Shown here: positions 22,987-33,589 of the stretch, in pieces
Numbering within the stretch: position 1 is the first letter of the stretch
How the letters are laid out: every line of letters begins with the position of its first letter
Assembly: GCA_946902985.2 (NCBI GenBank)
Contig: OX336392.1
Span: forward strand, 466,948,693 to 467,012,692
Direction: 5' to 3'
DNA length: 64,000 nucleotides
From: Meconema thalassinum
Lineage: Eukaryota; Arthropoda; Insecta; Orthoptera; Tettigoniidae
Program-made: the position numbers and the translations under genes
The notes under the pieces: model-generated
Told to the model about the DNA's origin: nothing
Seen by the model: only the letters and a program-made list of their open reading frames with translations
Database searches by the model: none

Positions 22987-23188
22987 TCTAAAGACCTTCC
23001 TCAGCTACATGGAAGTAATCTCTTACACATCAAATTATTTCATGACATATGTAAGTTATATTAAGAAACAGTCATTTACATTTTTATTTGCAATAAATTT
23101 AAAAAATACACTGTAAATGTCTTTGCAAAGACAATTATTGTAAAATATTTTGGAGATTACCATAGTGTAGCTAAGGAAGGTCTTTAGA
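22987..23188. repeat. ~200-bp foldback (MITE-like) inverted repeat
   Basis: CTAAAGACCTTCCTCAGCTAC at the left pairs with CTAAAGACCTTCCTTAGCTAC read from the right end (23168-23188), with more partial pairing inward (GGAAGTAATCTC/GGTAATCTCC). No clear target duplication. It could be a small MITE. Confidence 0.55.
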
Positions 23189-23567
23189 TTGAACATATAC
23201 TAGCACTAAAGTAAAAAATACATTAATCATATTTTGCATTGAAAAGAATATAATTAGGAGTTTTTGGAAAGTGTAGACCAGCACTATACGCCTGTGCCCT
23301 GGAAGAGGTGGTAGTTTAAAACACCTTCCACACTTTTGATGCAATGGGGACGGAGCTACCTTGCGCATTGAGGCTTTATAAAATGATGGTTTAAAGTTAA
23401 TTGGGTAAGTATTCTTTAAGCAACACTCGACAACAGTACTGGGAGATTCAAACATGAGATTTAAATATAGGCACAAAACAGATGTATTTTGTGGAGGTTT
23501 TTGCCGAGTTTGGGAATTCCATTGGCCCACCATAGTTGAATGTCCAGGTCAAACTCATTTGGCAAAT

Positions 23568-23676
23568 GTTTTAAGTTTGCATTTCATTTTCATCTTCACG
23601 ATCACCCAAACCATCAGGGGCCGATAACCTAGATGTTAGGCCCCTTAAAACAACAATTATTATCATCATCACCATC
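23568..23676 (+). repeat. SINE-like element, 5'-truncated copy 5
   Basis: Only the last ~105 bp of the family are present, from TTTTAAGTTTGCATTTC to the (ATC)n tail. No clear target duplication. Confidence 0.8.
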
Positions 23677-24107
23677 GTAATTAATCCAACATAGATGACA
23701 GCCGGAGAGCAGTATTACATCAAAAATGATGAATCAATTACGAACACACGGACCAGACATAAACGGTGTGAAATAGATTCCATTTTTACTTTACTTTCAA
23801 TCATAATGGAAGGGAGATGGTTCAGGATATAGAATAATTAGTTTGCACATGAAATTCGTTCCAGAACAGCATCCAAATCACCACACAGCCAAGGCAAAAA
23901 TGAACTGAGTTTTGCTCAAATGAGGTGAAACAGGATGAACTTAATTTGCATCTTAATAGTTCTCATGGAAGGGTTTCTCTCAAAATATAACTCAAGTATT
24001 TTATTTCACTTTATTCACTGTCTGAATTTATATCACGTAAACCAGCCTTCGCGATTTCTATTTTCAGTTTTTTTCCCTGAAATTTTCTTAGTCGTCTCAA
24101 TTCATTA

Positions 24108-24910
24108 ACCCTCAGGGGCTCACGGCTGGTGAGTTCGGGAGTTGGCGACCCCGAGGGATTCCTGAGCTGGGTCCGTTTTCCCCTTTTGTCCTTACCTCTG
24201 AGGCGGACCCTCTCCTCTCTTCCTTATATTTCCTGTTCTCTTTAAGATTGCCGCACTGTTTTTGTTACTTGGTTCACCGTGTATCTAAATTCCATTTTAG
24301 CGATTTTTTAAGGCATTTTAATCTACGTTGCATTTTGTAAGTTTTTTGGATCTGAATTACATCTCGCGATTGTTTTCAACCCCAATTGCATTTTGTAAAG
24401 ATTGACAGTCTAAATTGCTTTTTAGTAAGTCTTTCAATGCAGGTGGCCGGGCCTTTTAGTGAGTATTTTGAATTTCAATTGCATTTTGTAAGTATTTTCA
24501 ACCAAAACCGCATTTCGCACGAATTTTGAATCTAAATTGCATTTTGTTTGGTGGGCATTTTGCACATATTTTGATTCTCATTTGCATTTTGTAAGTATTT
24601 TGAACTTCAGTTGCATTTTGTAAGTATTTCGACGCTACATTGCATTTTGTACGTATTTTGAATCTAGCCTACGTTTTGTGGGTCTTTTTCAATCTATTCC
24701 TTTTGTGAATCTTTTCGTTCTAAATTCCCTTTTGTAAGACCATATTGTGAGTTGTTTCCATCTGAGTTTCTCTTTGTACGTATTTTCCGTCTCACATAAT
24801 TTTCGTTCTGGTTTCCATTTCATTCTCATTTTCGCTGTCACCCAGATCATTAGGGGCCGGTAACCTAGATGTTAGGCCCCTTAAAACAACAATTATCATC
24901 ATCATCATCA
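24108..24910 (+). repeat. SINE-like copy 6, long variant with a minisatellite core
   Basis: Flanked by TCAATTCATTA (24097-24107 and 24911-24921). It begins at the second-monomer head (CCCTCAGGGGCTCACGGCTGG) and ends in the standard tail. The usual middle is replaced by about 500 bp of degenerate TTGCATTTTGTAAGTATTTT units. Confidence 0.88.
24290..24790 (+). repeat. Degenerate ~30-bp minisatellite inside copy 6
   Basis: Units of the form GCATTTTGTAAGTATTTTGA followed by a variable TCTAAAT-like part repeat about fifteen times. The same minisatellite occurs in the related element at 62105-62650. Confidence 0.8.
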
Positions 24911-24921
24911 TCAATTCATTA

Positions 24922-25789
24922 GCAACTCCATCCACACTTGCCGTTAAGGCTCTCACGCTAGCCGATAGGGTTATGCCTGCCTCTCTCATGATGTCTCGGC
25001 TGCCCAAGAACGCTTCCAGCCTCTCCTCGCTAAGTTTCTTGGGCGTTGCAGATCCACTGCTCCGCCGCCTCCTGCTGCCAGTGAAGGAAAAAGGTTACGT
25101 TTTGTAGCTAACTACCTTGTACATTACATCATGTATTCATTGAGCCCATGTTGACAGTCTTGATTGTTATTAAATTCAAACTTTACTATTATCCACCTTG
25201 TCAGACAATATTTGGGGTTACAGTACACCACTTCATAAGACTTTCCGCGTAGTTTAAAAAACATAAAGCAAGAACATTTAACAAGAACATCAACAAAACT
25301 AATACCAACTTACCTAGTTTGGGAAATTGGTTTGAGTTTTGTTTAATATTTCACCACTCCAAATGGTCAGTGAAAGTTTCGAACCACCGACTTGCGGAAG
25401 TGGTGCACGGATTAACATGCATGGCTACACTCTAGGGTGGTAAAGAAACAGCGCAAACCACAGTGACCCACTCTGGGTCTAGTCAAATTTATGGTGAATG
25501 TGAATTTAATGTTCAATGTCTTTGTCACACAGGAATTGTATATTGCACATATGTGCAACCATGCACATCGTAATATCACAGCATTGAGGGTAAATTCATT
25601 TTAAGAGAAAAACAGTCACTTGTAGACAATTGTCTTAGGAATGTTAGTTTCTTGTCAGTGAAATTATAAGTAGTAATTTGAATAACTGCTGCGAGTTTAG
25701 AATTCAAAATTTGCTTTTCAATCATAATGCCACAGCAAGTTTCACCGAGTATTAAAAATAATACTACTGTAGTGAAGCAAGAGTACTAT
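24922..25789. other. Sequence upstream of the possible exon
   Basis: From 25075 this should be intron or 5' flank of the minus-strand exon. AT-rich, without another recognisable exon. Confidence 0.4.
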
Positions 25790-25945
25790 AGTAACTGGGT
25801 ATCACCCCTGGCTCTGCCAAGAAAATTAATTCTGGTCTGAGGGCTGGACGGGGTACACTCAGCCTCATGAGGCAAAACTGAGAAGAGGAAAATGCTGGGG
25901 TGGTTACTAACTTCAGGTCATGGCCACCTCTTACCCCGTCCCAAC
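25790..25945 (+). repeat. Degenerate dispersed repeat (insect SINE-like)
   Basis: The segment CCCCTGGCTCTGCCA...GAGGGCTGGACGGGGTACACTCAGCCT...TGAGAAGAGG...CATGGCCACC has the order of motifs I associate with a common insect tRNA-derived repeat. Degenerate, without a tail or duplication I can define. Confidence 0.4.
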
Positions 25946-26249
25946 TTGAATTTTATATACAAACACTAATACAGCCATCACATTAAAACAGCTATCAGAC
26001 AAAATTCCACATACTCCCAAGCAAACAGGGCAACATGGCCACTATGTCCAAGCCCCTCAAATGAATACAACAAAATATGTTCCTGTAGAAAGATGGACTA
26101 TTCTAAAGGAGTAGAAGAAAGCTTAAAGTCAAGCTAGACTTTGTTTTCTCAAAAGTGTGTTACACTTTGTTTCATTTTATGACTAACTTGTGGCTCATTA
26201 TAGTCAAGTGATAACTGAACATTCACTCTAGGGTCTATATGTTACAAAA

Positions 26250-26347
26250 AAACAAACCCAGAGCCAATAACCTACATGTTAGGCCCCTTAAAACAACAAT
26301 AGTCATAAAAAATCCCCTTATCAAATTTTTGGATTTCTTTATAAATG
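26250..26347 (+). repeat. SINE-type tail and left copy of the 72-bp repeat flanking the I-clade LINE
   Basis: CCAATAACCTACATGTTAGG...AACAACAAT is the family's terminal segment, here followed by AGTCAT instead of (ATC)n. Bases 26276-26347 are identical to 33490-33561. Confidence 0.75.
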
Positions 26348-26545
26348 CCCCCCTGTGGGTGGGGGGTTTAGAATACACCCACGGTATCCCCTGCCTGTCG
26401 TAAGAGGCGACTAAAAGGGGCGACCTTGGCTATACTTTAAGGACTCCGCGTTGTTTTGTGAATTGGACCCCCAGTGGGTGGGAGGAAGCGAATACATCCA
26501 CGGTACTCCCTACCAGTCGTAAAAGGCGACTAAAAGGGCTTCTCG
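26348..26545 (+). promoter_or_regulatory. Tandem 5'-UTR monomers of the I-clade LINE
   Basis: Two similar units, starting about 26348 and 26468, share CCCCC.GTGGGTGGG, ATAC.CCACGGTA, CC.GTCGTAA.AGGCGACTAAAAGGG. Repeated 5'-UTR monomers commonly carry internal promoter activity in LINEs; that role is inferred here. Confidence 0.6.
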
Positions 26546-26857
26546 GAACGGTCCCCTTTCGAGGGTTTGACAGTCAGCTCTAAAAGACATACACCCGTGC
26601 GGTATAACTCTCATTAGGTTATATCGCACTTCTTTCCGTCACTGCTTTCAGGGTCTGGCAACCAAAATTTCTATATGTGCGTGCTGTTAGGGGATGGGCC
26701 ACTTACGCTAGCGACTACGCTCAAAAGCCTGTTCCGGTCTTGGCCGCGCCGACAGGTGGGTGTGCCATGTACCCGTTCAGTAGTATCCGCCTGACTACGC
26801 AGGTCCCCGCACAGCCGAATGTCTGAGCTGTAAAATCCAGTATATGCCAAGGGGTAC

Positions 26858-28492
26858 ATGCCGATACGGCATTGTAAAACATCGGACCCCCGGGCAATGC
26901 CTTCCAAGCTAGGCGGGCCTTGCCCTGGCTGGGTAGCGCCTACTGTGACGGCCCGTGATCGGATGTCGGTGACATTCGGGGAGGATGACCTGGCCATGGG
27001 TTCTAAAAGAAAAATCCCCAACCAGGGTGGACGTACACCCAAACAGGGTGGTCCTACACCCAAGTCTTTAACATTTGATTCCCTACGGGGATCAACCCCC
27101 TGGGAACAATCTGTGCGTGAAAATCTGGGTACTAACACCCCCAAGTTTCTGGTAGCTACCAGAACAGATGGGGGTGATTTCAAGCTGGTAAAGAGTATTT
27201 TGTTTTCTCGCCACATAGAAGGTGTCTATGGTGAGCTTGAGAAAGTACAAAAGATGAGGAACGGTAGCTTGTTGCTCAAGACTAGGACTGGTGAGCAAGT
27301 TGAACAACTTTTGCAATGTGACCACTTTGGCGACATTCCCGTCAAAGTGGAAAAGCACACGTCCCTGAATCTGGTCCGAGGAGTTATTTTCCACCGGGAC
27401 CTGATTCTGAACACTGACGAGGAGCTCAAGGAGGATATGCGGCACCGTCACGTGACCGATGTCCGGCGCATTACGCGCAAGGTCAATGGTCAAATCGTGG
27501 ATACTGGTGCTTTCATTATTTCCTTTGAGCTTTCGGTGCTCCCGGAGAAAGTCAAGGTTACAAGTTACCGTTGTGACGTACGGCCTTATATCCCTCCCCC
27601 AATGAGGTGTTATAAATGCCAGAAGTTCGGGCACATGTTATCCCGATGCTCGAGCCCCGCAATCTGCGGAACATGCGGTAAGGTACCACACGAAGCGGAA
27701 GAGTGCACAACACCTTATCAGTGCACTAATTGCCCTGGATTTCATTCTCCTCGGGACAGGAACTGCCCTGTCTTCCTGAGTGAGAAGAAAATCCGTGAGA
27801 TCAAAACCCTGGATGGTCTGACCTACCAGGAGGCCCGCAAGAAGTACCGTACCACGACTTCGCCTTCTCCAACGATTGATTATAGAGCCATAATACCAAA
27901 TTTGGTCCCGGCTACCTCATCTTTTGTTCCAGCTGTGAAACCTGCAACTGAGTTTCCTGTTCCAAAACCAGCTCCTAACATTATAACGGAAAGCCCGAAG
28001 GTGACTTCAACTCCACCTTCGGCCAGCACGAAGGCTGTGCGAGCGAAGGCTGCTCCGCCCGCACAGCAGGGGAGGAAGTTGAAGACTTCCTCCCCACTCG
28101 GGAGGAAGTCGAAGTCTTCCTCCCCATCCAAACGGTCGGCGAAAGCCGCGCCGAAGCCGGCGGAGGCGGCATCGTCGACCAGGGTCAGGACTTCGGTTCC
28201 TGACCCGTCGATATATCTTAAAGAGCCGGGGGCGGGTAAGAAGGGACCCCGCACTACGCATTCCCTTTCTCCAAAAAAGGGGAAGCCATCCGCGCCAACA
28301 CCTGCGGATGCTTCTGCGCCTGGGGACGTTTCGGCCCCCAGATCTTCGCGCTCCCCACGGAGATCCCCCCGCCGCCGAACTGCGTCCAGGAAATCATCTA
28401 CCGAGTCGATTCACTCCATGAACTCGCCTGAGGACATGGAGATTATAGTCGACGTAGTGACTGTAGATTCTCCAGAGTCAAAGTTGGAGTAG
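26858..28492 (+). CDS. LINE ORF1: nucleic-acid-binding protein with three zinc knuckles
   Basis: Up to 544 codons. The first ~50 residues may be untranslated, and the second in-frame Met (MSVTFGEDDL, about 26963) is a plausible start. A central RRM-like region precedes three cysteine-histidine knuckles around residues 250-310: CYKCQKFGHMLSRC, CGTCGKVPHEAEEC, and CTNC followed by H and C. The C-terminal ~200 residues are low-complexity basic sequence (A, P, S, K, R). This is the usual gag-like ORF1 of I-group LINEs, which binds the element RNA. The stop is 34 bases before ORF2. Frames on the opposite strand are shadows. Confidence 0.88.
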   Translation: MPIRHCKTSDPRAMPSKLGGPCPGWVAPTVTARDRMSVTFGEDDLAMGSKRKIPNQGGRTPKQGGPTPKSLTFDSLRGSTPWEQSVRENLGTNTPKFLVATRTDGGDFKLVKSILFSRHIEGVYGELEKVQKMRNGSLLLKTRTGEQVEQLLQCDHFGDIPVKVEKHTSLNLVRGVIFHRDLILNTDEELKEDMRHRHVTDVRRITRKVNGQIVDTGAFIISFELSVLPEKVKVTSYRCDVRPYIPPPMRCYKCQKFGHMLSRCSSPAICGTCGKVPHEAEECTTPYQCTNCPGFHSPRDRNCPVFLSEKKIREIKTLDGLTYQEARKKYRTTTSPSPTIDYRAIIPNLVPATSSFVPAVKPATEFPVPKPAPNIITESPKVTSTPPSASTKAVRAKAAPPAQQGRKLKTSSPLGRKSKSSSPSKRSAKAAPKPAEAASSTRVRTSVPDPSIYLKEPGAGKKGPRTTHSLSPKKGKPSAPTPADASAPGDVSAPRSSRSPRRSPRRRTASRKSSTESIHSMNSPEDMEIIVDVVTVDSPESKLE

Positions 28493-31400
28493 CTTGCTGC
28501 TCCAACTTATTCCCTAAGTTCACACAATGGCACTGTTACAGTGGAATTGTAACAGTTATGACAGGCATTTGACAGAGCTCCGTCAGCTTATTGCCCAATA
28601 CGCGGCGAGTATAGTCTGCCTACAGGAAACAAACCTCAGACCTGATCACGAGACTGTTCTGAGAGGTTTCCGACTATACTCTAAAGAGCGACAAGACGCC
28701 GCCCGGGCTTCCGGGGGCGTTTGTACCTTCGTTCGCTCTGACTGCTATAGTGAGGAGTTTCCACTCGCCACTCCTCTGGAAGCTATTGCAGTTCGCGTGT
28801 CCTTGCCTGCTATGACAACTGTTTGCAACGTGTACCTTCCACCGAACCAACCCCTTGATATTAATGACGTCTTAGATCTTGTTGATCAACTTCCAGTCCC
28901 TTTCCTACTCGTGGGTGATTTCAACTCCCATCACCCCCAATGGGGATCACCATCTTCCTGCCCCAGAGGAAGGTACGTGGAAGGCTTAATTCAAGGGTTG
29001 GATTTATGTCTATTAAATACAGGGGAAGCTACACATTTTAGCTTAGCGCACGGCACGTACTCACACATTGACTTGAGTGTGTGTAGCCGTGCGCTGGTCC
29101 CCTTATTTGGCTGGTATGTACACGATGACCTCTGTGACAGTGACCATTTCCCGATCGTTCTTACCCTTCTGAACCAGACGCCCGTTGAGTTCCCCAGTCG
29201 TTGGGTTCTTAAGCGGGCAAATTGGCCCTCGTTTCAAGAACGAGCTGTATTCGTTGATCTTGGTTGCCGGAGCGTCGATGACGAGGTACAGCACATCACC
29301 GATGTGCTTCTTGCTGCCGCCGAGGAGTCCATTCCATCCTTTTCTGGGACTCCTCGTCGCAAACTCGTCCCTTGGTGGACAGAGGATATTGCAGCGGCAA
29401 TAAGAGACCGTCGTCGAGCTCATAAGCACTACCGTCGGCGTCCAACCATGGCCAATTTGGTGGCGTTTAAGAAATTCCGTGCCAAGGCACGGATTCTTAT
29501 TCGCCAGAGTAAGAAACAATCCTGGGAACGGTATGTGTCTTCTATTACGGCACATACCCCCTCCTCTCAAGTGTGGACTAAACTGCGACGCATTTCGGGA
29601 ATTCAGACATCTTCTACTGTACCGGGAATTTCCATTGCTAATGAACTGGTTACAGATCCTTATCGCGTTGCAAACCATCTCGCCTCGTATTTTGCGGATA
29701 TATCCGGTTCCGATAACTATGACCCTGCCTTCGTGGCCCTGAAGCGCGAAGCGGAACGTTTCCATCTTAGTTTTGCTTCCCGCGCTTCGGAGGAGTACAA
29801 CGTGCCCTTTACGGAGTGGGAACTCCGCGGAGCGCTGGCGCTCTGCAGGGACACGTCTCCTGGCCCGGATAATATTCACAACCAGATGCTTAAACACCTT
29901 AACGATGAGAGCATTCGCTATTTGCTCAGGGTGTTTAATTGTATCTGGTTGGAAGGTGTGTTTCCAGCGCAATGGCAGGAAGGTATCATTATACCTATCC
30001 TGAAGCCCGATAAGGATCCCAAATTGTCAGGGAGTTACAGACCTATTTGTCTCACAAACGGTTTGTGCAAGCTCTTTGAGAGGATGGTCAATCGGCGCCT
30101 GGTGTGGGTCCTGGAGAAACGGGGACTCCTGTCTGAATACCAGTGTGGTTTCAGGGCGTCACGGTGTACCAACGACCATCTGGTACGCCTGGAGACTGCC
30201 ATACAGGACGCTTTTCTCCGGAGACAGCACCTAGTCGCTGTTTTCTTTGACCTCGAGAAGGCCTATGACACCACTTGGCGTTACGGCATCCTCTCTACCC
30301 TGCATCAATGGAAATTTCGAGGTAACTTGCCGGTTTTTATTGCGAATTTTCTGTCCCTTCGCCTGTTCCGTGTCCGAATAGGGGGGACATATTCGCAATA
30401 TCATATACAGGAAAACGGAGTCCCACAGGGATCGGTGCTTAGCGTAACATTATTTGCGATTGCCATAAACGGTATAGTCGCTGCTGCTGGTCCAGCAGTG
30501 GTACCGTCGCTATATGTAGACGACTTTGCTCTACATTATAGTGCGCAAAATATGGCGGTCGCTGAACGACAGCTACAACAAGCTATTCGGAGAGTGGAAC
30601 GCTGGACACTGGAGCATGGCTTTCGATTCTCAACCGCTAAGTCCTCGGTTGTCCATTTCTGCCGAAAGCGCACCCTCCATCCAGATCCTGAGCTTTATCT
30701 GGGCAATGTAGCTTTGCCTGTTGTTGCTGCGTACCGGTTCCTTGGGCTCCTTTTCGATCAGAAATTGACGTGGGAACCACACGTGCGGTGTTTGAAAACT
30801 GCCTGCGCTAAGAAACTCAACATGTTGCGGTTTCTTAGCGGCACATCATGGGGAGCGGACCGCGTGGTGCTCCTGCGCTTTTATAAGTCACTGATTTTAT
30901 CTAGGTTAGATTATGGCAGTGTAGCATATGGTTCGGCCCGTAAGTCAGTGCTTGTTAAACTGGACAGTGTCCACCACGGCGGTGTGAGGCTGGCGACGGG
31001 TGCCTTTCGGACAAGCCCAGTCGTCAGCTTGCTCGCCGAGGCTGGCGTACCTCCTTTACACCTGAGGCGCCAACAAGTACTGCTGACCTATGCTGCTACT
31101 ATTCGACAGATGCCACTTCATCCAAGCTATCCATGTTTGTTTTCCAATCCGAATCGCCGGCTGTATGATGTGCTCGCCCGAGCCACTCGGCCGGCGGGGA
31201 TTCGCTTGGATGACTTATACCGTCAGTTCCGATTTCCTTCTGTCTCCTGTATCGTCCGAGTACCTAGCACGGCCCCTCCGTGGATGGTCTCTCGCCCTGA
31301 AATCATCCTGGATCTGCACACCGGCCCCAAGTCGGACACGGACTCCTCCGTCCATCGGAGGTTGTTCCAGTCCGTGGTGACACGGTATCCGGGATCAGGG

Positions 31401-32104
31401 CTTGTATTCACGGACGGTTCGAGGGTAAACGAGAAAGTAGGCTGTGCATTTGTGGTTGAGGATCGTCGGTTTCTCTTTTCACTTCCCGAGGCCTGTAGCG
31501 TGTACACTGCGGAGCTCTATGCCATCTTAGAGGCTCTGCGGTACACGTTATCAGACGATCACCAGCACTTTCTTGTGTGTACTGACTCTCTGAGTGCGCT
31601 GCAGGCGATCGATGTGTGTTTCCCGAAGCACCCGTTGGTCCAACGTGTGCACGACCTGCTCGTCAGTTCGCGTAACGCTGGAACCGGGGTGACCTTTGTG
31701 TGGCTTCCTAGCCACATGGGTATTGCGGGAAACGAGCTTGCTGATCAGGCGGCGAGAGAGGCAGTCGCACTGCCCTCGCTACCGTATAAGGTGCCTGCTA
31801 GTGATGTGCGCTCTCAGTTGCGGCATACGATCCTGTCGCATTGGGAGGAGGCATGGCGTGCCACGCCTCCACCCAACAAACTGAGAGGCATCAAGGAGAC
31901 AACGAAGGTGTGGAAATCTTCCTTCCGATCTCTCCGGAAGGAAGCTGTGGTACTCTGTCGACTCCGGATCGGCCATGGGATTGCTACGCACTCCCACTTG
32001 CTAAGGAGAGAAGATCCTCCTGTGTGTACTTGCGGCGCCCACCTAACCGTGGCACACCTTCTCTTGGAGTGTGTGGATCTGGCCGATCTGCGCAGGACTC
32101 TTAA

Positions 32105-33123
32105 CCCTAGAACTGCGGACCGTCTTCCAGGAAGACGGTGTGTTGTTTAATCAAGTGCGACCGTCTCTCTGAAAGACGGTCTTGGAATTCAAATATAGTA
32201 CTACTGTTAGCCTTCAGATGGCACTAATTTCAAGTCATGCTGGTTCCCGATGCTTTTATCTTTCGTAGTGTAAGTCTTTGGCAAACAAATGACAGTATGC
32301 AAGCTATTATTTGGCTGCAGAAGTGGAAGTACTTCCATGCTGATATTGAAGTTGCATTGAGCAAAATGGCCGCCAACTATGTAGACGATTCAGAAATTGA
32401 GCACTTGATTTTTGACGATTCGTGTGATAGTATGGACGATGACAGTGATTATTGTGTGGATTCGTATGAAAATGAAGATGGTGAAAGTAGTGGCAGTGAT
32501 ACCGGCGAACAGGATGTCCCGCAAGTTATGGAAATCCCCATCAATGCAAGTGATGTTTATCATGTTCCGACAGACCCTGTACACATGCCTAATGTTAGCC
32601 GTGAAGGGGAAAGTGTGAACTAGACTGATATTCAACCCGAAGAAAGTGACTTTCCAGGTAAAATGTACCGTTTATCGTTCATCATCCTGGGCCTGTGAAC
32701 TTGCCGATTATGTACTTCAAAATCGAGAAATGTCATATTTTTGTAAAAATAATTTTCTTTTTAGTAAATAACAGGAATTATTTGTAACTGGTTCTTGAAT
32801 TAGTAACAAAAAACTATGAACTTTTCATTTATGATGTCTCTGACGAACATTTAACTCGGCAATATGGTTTTCTAGAGCAGAAAAGTCAATAATTTTTAAT
32901 TTTTTAATTTTTTATAAAATACTTTTTATGATTAATTCAAAGTGACGAGTCTGATTGATTCACATATATCAATATAATATAGAACAGTCTTTCAGCTTTC
33001 TATTGATGTATGATAAGTCATATTCGTGAACACAGTATGCTTACAGATACCAAATTCCTTTAGTGTGTACTTTATGGGAATTTACTGCAGCATTTGACAG
33101 ATAAACCTGCAGCAGTTCTAGGG
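32105..33123 (+). mobile_element. Non-autonomous piggyBac-type transposon
   Basis: Flanked by TTAA on both sides (32101-32104 and 33124-33127), with 12-bp inverted ends CCCTAGAACTGC (32105-32116 and inverted at 33112-33123). Two subterminal palindromes of ACCGTCTTCC/GGAAGACGGT type lie at 32118-32185. It keeps only the start of a transposase-like frame. Confidence 0.9.
32366..32623 (+). pseudogene. N-terminal fragment of a piggyBac-type transposase
   Basis: From ATG at 32366 the frame gives an acidic segment (YVDDSEIEHLIF, DSMDDDSD, SSGSDTGEQ) like the disordered acidic N-terminus of piggyBac transposases, and stops at 32621-32623. The catalytic DDD domain is missing. The frame is also open upstream to 32237, with less typical sequence. 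Confidence 0.6.
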
Positions 33124-33227
33124 TTAAACTGCCTAATACCCTCTCCCTTATTCTCCGTGATGACGAGCCGTCAGCTGACATCGTCATCCGGTTCATGAGG
33201 GAGAGTGGTTACTTTTTTAAGTTTTAA

Positions 33228-33489
33228 GGTGTAGTTACGACTTTTAATTGTGGTTAAATCTGTTTTATGTTTTTTATTGTGTTATGTATTGTATTGTTCC
33301 CTATGCCTTATTTGTTTTATCCTTTTTTACCATCCGCCTTTTATTCTTTTTATTCAAATAAGGCATAATTTTTGGGGCTCACTGTCTGTTTTATAAACAC
33401 CATTTTCGCTTCATCCATGGCAGTGAGTTGTTTTTATCTACATCCTTTCATTTCACGTCATTCCATTTCATTAGGGGCCGATAACCTCG
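33228..33489 (+). other. 3' UTR of the I-clade LINE
   Basis: T-rich sequence after the ORF2 stop. It ends close to TTTCATTTCACGTCATTCCATTTCATTAGGGGCCGATAACC-type sequence that resembles the SINE-like family's terminal region. Confidence 0.6.
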
Positions 33490-33561
33490 ATGTTAGGCCC
33501 CTTAAAACAACAATAGTCATAAAAAATCCCCTTATCAAATTTTTGGATTTCTTTATAAATG
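33490..33561 (+). repeat. Right copy of the 72-bp exact repeat flanking the LINE
   Basis: Identical to 26276-26347 over 72 bases, including the SINE-type TTAGGCCCCTTAAAACAACA stretch and then unique-looking sequence to TTTATAAATG. Confidence 0.9.
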
Positions 33562-33589
33562 TAAGAAATTAATTGCTATTCAGTAATTC

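Larger units (their letters stand above)
24011..25074 (-). pseudogene. Possible terminal coding exon split by a SINE-like insertion
   Basis: On the minus strand a splice-acceptor-like CCTTCACTGGCAG is followed by an open frame including ERLEAFLGSRDIMREAGITL and ASVRALTASVDGVANEL. The frame is broken by SINE-like copy 6 (24108-24910) but continues on its far side, using the target-duplicated bases, for about 30 more codons ending in DINSDSE and TAA (24011-24013). Exact frame continuity across the insertion argues for a real gene end. Its helical, charged character resembles C-termini of small accessory proteins of PIF/Harbinger elements, but I cannot name the family. No upstream exon was found. 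Confidence 0.5.
28527..33227 (+). pseudogene. LINE ORF2: endonuclease, reverse transcriptase and RNase H, split by a piggyBac element
   Basis: The frame 28527-32150 encodes an APE endonuclease (LQWNCNS, CLQETNL, VGDFNSHHPQW, SDHFPIVL), an RT (FFDLEKAYDTT, GVPQGSVLS, catalytic YVDD) and an RNase H (VFTDGSR, TAELYAILEAL, CTDSLSALQ, WLPSHMGIAGNELADQAA). A CTCGAHLTVAHLLLEC zinc-type motif lies near the end. At 32101-32104 a TTAA is hit by a piggyBac element. From 33128 the frame reopens exactly in phase and ends with TAA at 33225-33227, about 33 codons later. This is the only lesion I see, so the element was intact when struck. Confidence 0.88.
26348..33489 (+). mobile_element. I-clade LINE, nearly intact, interrupted only by a piggyBac element
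   Basis: Begins CCCCCCTGTGGGTGGGGGG with duplicated 5'-UTR monomers, then ORF1 (three zinc knuckles), ORF2 (endonuclease, RT, RNase H), a 3' UTR from 33228, and an uncertain 3' end. If the 72-bp flanking repeat is the target duplication, the element ends at 33489. If its own 3' end carries the SINE-type tail, it ends near 33520 with a 41-bp duplication. RNase H after RT places it in the I group rather than Jockey or R1. Confidence 0.85.

Noticed and set aside
23171..23533. 120-codon minus frame as a gene
   Set aside because: No motif or splice context, and one end overlaps the foldback repeat.
26671..29972. Minus-strand frames of 120-290 codons opposite LINE ORF1 and ORF2
   Set aside because: They mirror the coding strand and lack any domain; ORF1 and ORF2 explain the region.
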